From Herpetosiphonaceae bacterium (lineage in GTDB: Bacteria > Chloroflexota > Chloroflexia > Chloroflexales > Kallotenuaceae), in contig JASKZZ010000212.1 in the NCBI GenBank assembly GCA_030147335.1, forward strand, positions 1 to 5,855: a stretch of 5,855 nt of DNA. Direction: 5' to 3'. Position numbers and translations under genes: made by a program. Below the pieces are notes generated by a model. That model saw only the letters and a program-made list of their open reading frames with translations. It did no database searches and was not told where the DNA came from. Positions 1 to 4,491 of this stretch are shown here, in pieces (within the stretch, counting starts at the first letter, position 1; the number at the start of each line of letters is the position of its first letter).

Positions 1-183
1 GAACCGTATTGGATACGCGTACCGGTTGCCGGTGTCCAGCGTGATGTGCTGGTCCAGCTTTTTGAGCGGCGCGTGCTAACCTACACGCCGTCCAACCCAT
101 CCGCCTTCCGTGTCGAGATGGGCAACGTCGGGCAGCACTATTATCGCTGGCGCTACACCGAGCAGCCCTGGCAACAGCCGTAG
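1..183 (+). CDS. C-terminal fragment of an unidentified protein with a Chloroflexota-type C-terminal module
   Basis: Reading frame 1 is open from the first base to a TAG at 181-183, giving 60 residues; the start lies to the left of the window. Visible segments are WIRVPVAGVQRDVLVQLFERR (roughly residues 4-24), RRVLTYTPSNP (23-33) and GNVGQHYYRWRY (41-52). From memory, this pattern (an aromatic-rich PY-W-x-x-V-P-V start, then FERRVLTYTP-NP, then GNVG-HYYRWRY) is a recurrent C-terminal tail of diverse exported or hypothetical proteins in Chloroflexota; I do not know its function. It therefore indicates lineage better than activity. The enzyme or structural domain that would name the gene is outside the window. 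A long hairpin follows 33 bases after the stop, so the gene is probably the last of its transcription unit. The frame and stop are certain; the family assignment is a recollection not checked by search. Confidence 0.8.
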   Translation, partial: EPYWIRVPVAGVQRDVLVQLFERRVLTYTPSNPSAFRVEMGNVGQHYYRWRYTEQPWQQP

Positions 184-216
184 AGCCAATCTCTGAATTC
201 CGCTAACCATCCGCCA

Positions 217-264
217 ACAGCAAAGCAGCGACGATCTCCCACAAGATCGTCGCTGCTTTGCTGT
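217..264 (+). terminator. Perfect 21-bp stem-loop after the left-edge gene, possible terminator
   Basis: The arm at 217-237 is the exact reverse complement of 244-264, with a 6-base loop (CCCACA, 238-243). The stem holds the words AGCAAAGCAGCGACGATC and its complement. It lies 33 bases after the TAG of the left-edge gene and about 120 bases before the ABC operon, the usual place for a terminator. No run of T follows the stem (the next bases are GTAATACTATC), so it is not a textbook intrinsic terminator. It may instead work as a Rho-assisted or 3'-end-protecting hairpin. The structure itself is certain; the role is inferred from position. Confidence 0.6.
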
Positions 265-278
265 GTAATACTATCAAA

Positions 279-308
279 AGGTGACGGTAGCTGTCACAAC
301 GATCACCT
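279..308 (+). promoter_or_regulatory. Weak inverted repeats upstream of the ABC operon, candidate operator
   Basis: Two overlapping short inverted repeats lie between the hairpin and the first ABC gene: GTGAC (281-285) with GTCAC (293-297), spaced by 7 bases, and AGGTGA (279-284) with TCACCT (303-308), spaced by 18. Such symmetry is typical of dimeric repressor sites, and exporter operons are often repressor-controlled, but arms of 5-6 bases can arise by chance. I see no clear -35/-10 pair nearby: TTGCAA at 328-333 and TAGGAT at 343-348 are too close together to form one. Confidence 0.2.
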
Positions 309-376
309 ATTCTTCTTCTACCTTTAATTGCAATAATAAGGGTAGGATACTCTAAGCGACGGCAAATGACGTACGT

Positions 377-381
377 GGAGG
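377..381 (+). promoter_or_regulatory. Shine-Dalgarno GGAGG that sets the start of the first ABC subunit
   Basis: GGAGG at 377-381 is followed, after five bases, by GTG at 387-389, which is in frame with the first ABC gene. The upstream in-frame ATG at 366 has no purine-rich site at a proper distance (it is preceded by AAGCGACGGCAA). The GGAGG would lie inside the coding sequence if ATG 366 were used. I therefore prefer the GTG start. Confidence 0.7.
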
Positions 382-386
382 AATCT

Positions 387-2225
387 GTGGAAAATCGCGA
401 GTTCACAGTTGAGGGCGAATACGGCTACAACCGCTCGTCACCGGAGCGTTGGGTGGTGTCCCACCTGTTGCGCTATCCGATTATCCCAATTTTTGTTATC
501 TTGGCGAATGTTATCGAGGCGGGACTCTTCTCGTATGCGCCAGTGCTCGTCGGACAGGCGTTCGATCTGATGCTGTCACCGCAGCGTAGCCTCCAAGCGC
601 TGCTACAAGTTGCCCTGCTCATCGCCGGTGTACGGCTGGTCCAAGGATTGATCGGCTTGGCGGCCAGCGGTACATTTGAGGTGCTTGCCCAGCGTTTTGC
701 TCGTGACGCGCGGGAAGAATTAATGATCAGCCTGCTTGGAAAAAGCCAAACGTTTCATAACCGGCAGCAGACAGGCGATATCATGGCGCGTGCGACAAAT
801 GACGTTGGAATGCTCAACTCGATGGTCAGCCCTGGAATAAGCTTGATCTTCAACTCCATGCTCAGCTTTGTCGCGCCGCTGATCGGCATCGCCTTCCTTC
901 GCCCGCAGTTGTTGGTCACACCGCTGATCTTTGCCGTCTTCTTTTTCTGGGCGCTGCGCCGCTACACCAGGCAGCTTAATCCCGTCGCAGGCGCTGCTCG
1001 TGGCCAGTTCGGCGTTATGAACGCGGGCTTGACCGAGTCCGTCTCCGGTATCGAGGTTGTCAAAGCCTATGCTCAGGAGCGTTCAGCGCGTGCAAAGTTC
1101 GAGCGCGACGCGCGGGAGTTTCGAAATCTTGCCGTTAAAGAAGGCCAGATCCGGGCGCGTTACCTGCCGCTGCTGCTGTACGGGATTATGTACGGCGCCG
1201 GCTTTGCGCATGCCCTGTACTTGTATCGCGTTGGCGCGATTTCAGTTGGTGAAATTATCGGGTTCATGGGGTTGCTGGGTGTACTCAAGTTCCCAACCTT
1301 TATCTCGATCTTTACCTTCTCACTCGTCCAAATGGGACTCGCCAGCGCCAACCGCATCCTTGAATTAATCAATGCCAAAACTGAGCTTGACGAAAACGAA
1401 GGTGGCATCGCGCAGGAAATACGCGGCGAAGTCGAGTTCCATAATGTTACATACGGCTATGGCGAAACGCCGATCCTGCACAATATCAGCTTTACCGCCA
1501 AGCCGGGTGAGACTGTTGCGATTGTTGGACAAACCGGCGCCGGCAAAAGTACGTTGACCAAACTGGTCAACCGCACATATGACGTGTCACAGGGCGAAGT
1601 TTTGATCGACGGCGTTCCAGTGCGAAGTTGGAGCTTGCAAAGCCTTCGCTCGCAAATTTCAACGATTGAACAGGATATTTTCCTTTTCTCGCGCACGATT
1701 GCCGAAAACATCAGCTTTGGCGCGTCCGGTAATCCAACGCGTGAGCAGGTTGAGCAGGCGGCACGCGAGGCACAGGCCCACGAGTTCATTATGGCGTTGC
1801 CCGAAGGCTATGACACGGTCATCGGTGAACGTGGCGTTACGCTCTCGGGTGGGCAACGCCAACGCATTGCGATTGCGCGCGCATTTATGACCAATCCACG
1901 GATCCTGATTCTTGACGACTCGACCAGCGCGATTGATAGCGCAACTGAGGACCAGATCCAGCGCGCGATGCGTCGAATTTTGCAAGGCCGGACGACGCTG
2001 CTGATTACGCATCGTTTATCGCAAATTCGTTGGGCCGATCGTATCCTCGTGCTGCGGCGTGGCGAACTTGTTGACCAAGGAACTCATGACGAGCTTCTTC
2101 AGCGCAGCGACGCCTACCGTCACATTTTCGCGCGCTACGAGCGTCAACCTGTTTTGGAAACAACCAACGGCAATGATTCACGTCCGCTTGCTCTAACGGT
2201 TCAGCCACTACGCGATCAGGAGTAA
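387..2225 (+). CDS. ABC exporter half-transporter, subunit 1 (degenerate ATP site)
   Basis: This is a fused membrane-plus-ATPase half-transporter of 612 residues from GTG 387 (619 from the alternative ATG 366); residues below count from GTG 387. Six membrane helices can be placed at about 30-56, 70-93, 147-170, 174-190, 258-280 and 286-313, with the coupling-region motifs TGDIMARATNDV (129-140) and ESVSGIEVVKAYAQE (217-231). The ATPase domain (about 345-585) shows A-loop Tyr358, Walker A GQTGAGKST (381-389, Lys387), Q-loop Gln429, signature LSGGQ (486-490), Walker B ILILDD (Asp510) and switch His542. The residue after Walker B is Asp511 instead of the catalytic Glu, the mark of the non-hydrolysing site in heterodimeric exporters; the Q-loop reads IEQD where VPQD is usual. 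The partner gene follows after 6 bases and supplies the competent site. The product sits in the cytoplasmic membrane and exports an unknown substrate (drug, lipid or peptide are all possible). Length and motif order are complete; there is no sign of damage. Confidence 0.96.
   Translation: MENREFTVEGEYGYNRSSPERWVVSHLLRYPIIPIFVILANVIEAGLFSYAPVLVGQAFDLMLSPQRSLQALLQVALLIAGVRLVQGLIGLAASGTFEVLAQRFARDAREELMISLLGKSQTFHNRQQTGDIMARATNDVGMLNSMVSPGISLIFNSMLSFVAPLIGIAFLRPQLLVTPLIFAVFFFWALRRYTRQLNPVAGAARGQFGVMNAGLTESVSGIEVVKAYAQERSARAKFERDAREFRNLAVKEGQIRARYLPLLLYGIMYGAGFAHALYLYRVGAISVGEIIGFMGLLGVLKFPTFISIFTFSLVQMGLASANRILELINAKTELDENEGGIAQEIRGEVEFHNVTYGYGETPILHNISFTAKPGETVAIVGQTGAGKSTLTKLVNRTYDVSQGEVLIDGVPVRSWSLQSLRSQISTIEQDIFLFSRTIAENISFGASGNPTREQVEQAAREAQAHEFIMALPEGYDTVIGERGVTLSGGQRQRIAIARAFMTNPRILILDDSTSAIDSATEDQIQRAMRRILQGRTTLLITHRLSQIRWADRILVLRRGELVDQGTHDELLQRSDAYRHIFARYERQPVLETTNGNDSRPLALTVQPLRDQE
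2218..2222 (+). promoter_or_regulatory. Shine-Dalgarno of the second ABC subunit
   Basis: AGGAG at 2218-2222 overlaps the end of the upstream gene (its TAA is 2223-2225) and lies nine bases before ATG 2232. It supports that start and shows the two subunits are translated from one message with close coupling. Confidence 0.75.
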
Positions 2226-2231
2226 ATCAGC

Positions 2232-4052
2232 ATGGGCTTTGTATTAGATGGCCTCGACAAAGAAGCGTATGACCGCGAATACAGCGACGGCGAACTGATC
2301 CGGCGAATTCGGGCCTATTTCGCCCCGCACACGCGCACCATGGTGATTGTTATTTCTATGATCGTGCTGGCGGCCATCGTCGATATGGCTGTGCCCGTCA
2401 TTATCTCGCGCGGAATCGATGTGCTGGCAACTCGGGACGGGGGGCCGCCGCAACTACCGCTGTTAGTCGGCTTAGGAGCAGTTGTGCTGGTGTTGTCCTG
2501 CTTGTCGTGGGCCTTCAACTATGTACGCCAAAGCTACTCGGCGGCGGCAGTTGGTGATGTTGTGCTAGCCATTCGCAATGATGCGTTCGCTGCCGTCACT
2601 GATCGCGACCTATCGTTCTATGATGAGTTTCCGTCGGGGAAGATTGTTTCGCGGGTGACATCGGATACGCAGGATTTTACTAATGTTGTAACGCTGGTGA
2701 TGGACCTTGCCAGCCAAGTGCTGCTGGTAGTGATTGCCGTCGGTGTGCTGTTGTCAATCAATGTGCAGCTGACGCTGTTAACATTGTTGATCGCGCCACT
2801 GGTCGTCATTGTCGCTCTGGGGTTCCGGCGTCTTGCGCGAACCACCATTCGTGGCGCTCAACGATCACGCGCAGCAGTCAACTCATCGATTCAAGAGTCG
2901 GTGAGCGGCATTGCGGTCGCCAAGGCGTTTCGTCAAGAGCGCGCGATCCATACCGACTTTCTGCCGATCAACAAACAAGCCTACCGCATCAACCTGCTCA
3001 GCGGCATCACATTTTTTAGCATCTTTCCGATGCTTGACATCGTAGCCGGCATCGGGACCGCAATTGTGGTGTACTTCGGCGGTTTGCGCGTTTTCAACGG
3101 CATTGTGTCGGCCGGTGAATGGTTTTTGTTTGTGCAGGGTCTCGCCATCTTTTTGTTCCCACTTACCAGCATTGCATCGTTTTGGAGTCAGTTCCAGCAG
3201 GGCCTGGCCGCGAGTGAGCGCGTTTTTGCGCTAATCGATGCAGAGCCACGCGTTGTGCAGCAGTCGCAGGACACAGTGCCCGAGATCAAAGGCGCGATCG
3301 AGTTTCGCAATCTGCGCTTTGCGTATAACCCTGAAAGCATTGTGCTACCGGACTTTTCGCTGCGAGTCCCTGCCGGACAGTCGCTTGCCGTGGTGGGGCA
3401 TACAGGAGCGGGTAAATCAAGCCTTGCACGGCTACTTGCACGTTTCTACGAGTTCCAAGACGGACAGCTGCTGATCGATGGTCGTGATATTCGCACGCTT
3501 GATCTTGCCGAGTATCGGCGGCATCTTGGCCTCGTTCCACAGGTACCGTTCCTGTTCTCGGGAACCGTTGCCGACAACATTCGCTACGGGCGGCCCGACG
3601 CGACGGATGAGGATGTTGCAGCAGCCGCAGCACAGATCGGTGGTGGTGAGTGGGTTGACCTATTAGAGAACGGGCTGAGCACCGATGTAGGCGAGCGTGG
3701 AGCGCAGCTCTCGATGGGACAACGGCAACTGGTCGCACTGGCGCGTGTACTCCTGCACGATCCTTCGATTTTGATCCTGGACGAAGCAACAGCTAGCGTC
3801 GATCCGTTTACCGAGGCGCAAATTCAGGACGGTCTTGATCGTGTCATGCAGCAACGCACCAGTATCGTCATCGCGCATCGTTTATCGACAGTGATGCATG
3901 CCGACCGCATTATTGTGCTGAAAGCAGGCCAGATCATTGAAGAAGGCGATCATGATACCTTGCTTACTCAAGGTGGTCATTACGCCGAACTGTATAACAC
4001 ATACTTTCGGCATCAAAGTCTTGATTATATCGAGGCGGTTGGACAGGTCTAG
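2232..4052 (+). CDS. ABC exporter half-transporter, subunit 2 (catalytic ATP site)
   Basis: This 606-residue half-transporter is the partner of the gene just upstream. An acidic N-terminal stretch (FVLDGLDKEAYDREYSDGEL, 3-22) leads into the elbow helix. Six membrane helices lie at about 35-59, 75-97, 153-176, 178-198, 258-284 and 293-317, with the coupling motifs SGKIVSRVTSDTQ (135-147) and ESVSGIAVAKAFRQE (222-236). The ATPase domain (about 355-590) has A-loop Tyr365, Walker A GHTGAGKSS (389-397, Lys395), Q-loop Gln437 in VPQVPF, Walker B ILILDEATASVD with Asp517 and catalytic Glu518, and switch His549. The signature is LSMGQ (493-497), not LSGGQ. In a head-to-tail dimer this changed signature faces the Asp-bearing Walker B of subunit 1, giving the degenerate site. 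The intact Glu518 faces the normal LSGGQ of subunit 1, giving the working site. Both changes fall in the same composite site, which strongly supports an obligate heterodimer. A hairpin follows 66 bases after the stop, so this appears to be the last gene of the operon. Substrate unknown. Confidence 0.96.
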   Translation: MGFVLDGLDKEAYDREYSDGELIRRIRAYFAPHTRTMVIVISMIVLAAIVDMAVPVIISRGIDVLATRDGGPPQLPLLVGLGAVVLVLSCLSWAFNYVRQSYSAAAVGDVVLAIRNDAFAAVTDRDLSFYDEFPSGKIVSRVTSDTQDFTNVVTLVMDLASQVLLVVIAVGVLLSINVQLTLLTLLIAPLVVIVALGFRRLARTTIRGAQRSRAAVNSSIQESVSGIAVAKAFRQERAIHTDFLPINKQAYRINLLSGITFFSIFPMLDIVAGIGTAIVVYFGGLRVFNGIVSAGEWFLFVQGLAIFLFPLTSIASFWSQFQQGLAASERVFALIDAEPRVVQQSQDTVPEIKGAIEFRNLRFAYNPESIVLPDFSLRVPAGQSLAVVGHTGAGKSSLARLLARFYEFQDGQLLIDGRDIRTLDLAEYRRHLGLVPQVPFLFSGTVADNIRYGRPDATDEDVAAAAAQIGGGEWVDLLENGLSTDVGERGAQLSMGQRQLVALARVLLHDPSILILDEATASVDPFTEAQIQDGLDRVMQQRTSIVIAHRLSTVMHADRIIVLKAGQIIEEGDHDTLLTQGGHYAELYNTYFRHQSLDYIEAVGQV

Positions 4053-4118
4053 GTGGGGAAACCGGAAACATAGCAACCGACGCTCAATATTATCAATCGC
4101 TAGCTGGTGACGAAAAGG

Positions 4119-4168
4119 AATCCGTCGAACGTGACGTGCTCAAATCAGCATCACGTTCGACGGATTTT
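4119..4168 (+). terminator. Hairpin terminator after the ABC exporter operon
   Basis: Arms 4119-4134 and 4151-4166 are perfect reverse complements (16 bp; core TCCGTCGAACGTGA). The stem can continue inside, after a two-base bulge, with TGCT (4137-4140) pairing AGCA (4147-4150), leaving a six-base loop. Two G-T pairs can extend the base. The right arm ends in a short T run (ATTTTG), so it resembles a weak-tailed intrinsic terminator. It begins 66 bases after the stop of subunit 2, in the right place to end that operon. Confidence 0.75.
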
Positions 4169-4196
4169 GTATGCTGGTGTCCGTCGAGGTTATAAT
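4167..4196 (+). promoter_or_regulatory. Candidate promoter for the HTH/binding-protein fusion gene
   Basis: A perfect TATAAT (4191-4196) lies 18 bases after TTGTAT (4167-4172), which matches the -35 consensus at only three of six positions. The -10 box sits inside a short inverted repeat, GTCGA (4183-4187) with TCGAC (4196-4200), so a repressor or activator could act here. Transcription would begin near 4203 and leave a leader of about 290 bases before ATG 4492. The -10 is good but the -35 is poor; the assignment is tentative. Confidence 0.35.
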
Positions 4197-4478
4197 CGAC
4201 CTTGGTGCAGTTGCAGGTATGTGCGCTATCCTGACAAGCATGATTTCCACTGTCGCCAATATAACCAGCATGCGTTAATTGATCCGCGACTCATAAAAGC
4301 TCTGAAACCTGACGCTTCAAACGTTCGTATTAGTACGGGTTACGACGTATGCGATGTCGGCATGGCATAGGAGCAATGTCCTCTCGACGTTGCAGCGGGG
4401 TTTGCTACCATAGGCGTAAGCGTGAATACCACGACCACATACCGTTATAGCCGCGCGTTTGTGCAGGATGTGACGGCA

Positions 4479-4483
4479 AAGGA
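4479..4483 (+). promoter_or_regulatory. Shine-Dalgarno of the HTH/binding-protein fusion gene
   Basis: AAGGA at 4479-4483 is eight bases before ATG 4492. An in-frame TGA at 4471-4473 with no start codon between it and ATG 4492 makes this ATG the first possible start, so the HTH domain truly begins the protein. Confidence 0.75.
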
Positions 4484-4491
4484 ACTTATAC

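Larger units (their letters stand above)
4053..4491. other. Intergenic region of 439 bp between the ABC operon and the sensor gene
   Basis: No convincing gene is present. The only open frame of note (GTG 4107 to TAG 4370, 87 codons, His/Cys/Arg-rich) runs through the hairpin, has no good ribosome site and matches no family I know. The region holds the operon hairpin (4119-4166), a candidate promoter (4167-4196), repeated TCCGTCGA octamers (4121, 4157 inverted, 4180) and the Shine-Dalgarno of the next gene. I see no tRNA, known riboswitch core or CRISPR repeat in it. The 4200-4480 part, which would be the 5' leader of the sensor gene if the candidate promoter is real, shows nothing I can name. 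Confidence 0.6.

Noticed and set aside
328..348. TTGCAA and TAGGAT as a promoter for the ABC operon
   Set aside because: The two boxes are only nine bases apart, too close for a sigma-70-type promoter; no better pair was found.
203..406. 67-codon minus-strand open frame across the first intergenic region
   Set aside because: It includes one whole hairpin stem and the start of the ABC gene, with no ribosome site or recognisable domain.
3286..3789. 167-codon minus-strand open frame inside ABC subunit 2
   Set aside because: It is antisense to the ATPase domain, which is fully conserved on the plus strand; its Arg/His-rich composition is typical of a shadow frame.
2232..4052. Possible importer or binding-protein-dependent system formed by the ABC genes together with the downstream binding domain
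   Set aside because: Both ABC genes have the fused six-helix exporter fold, unlike the separate permeases of AapJ-type importers, and a terminator hairpin separates them from the sensor gene.
4107..4370. 87-codon + strand open frame starting at GTG between the ABC operon and the sensor gene
   Set aside because: It runs across the terminator hairpin, lacks a good Shine-Dalgarno, has an odd Arg/His/Cys-rich composition, and resembles no family I recognise.
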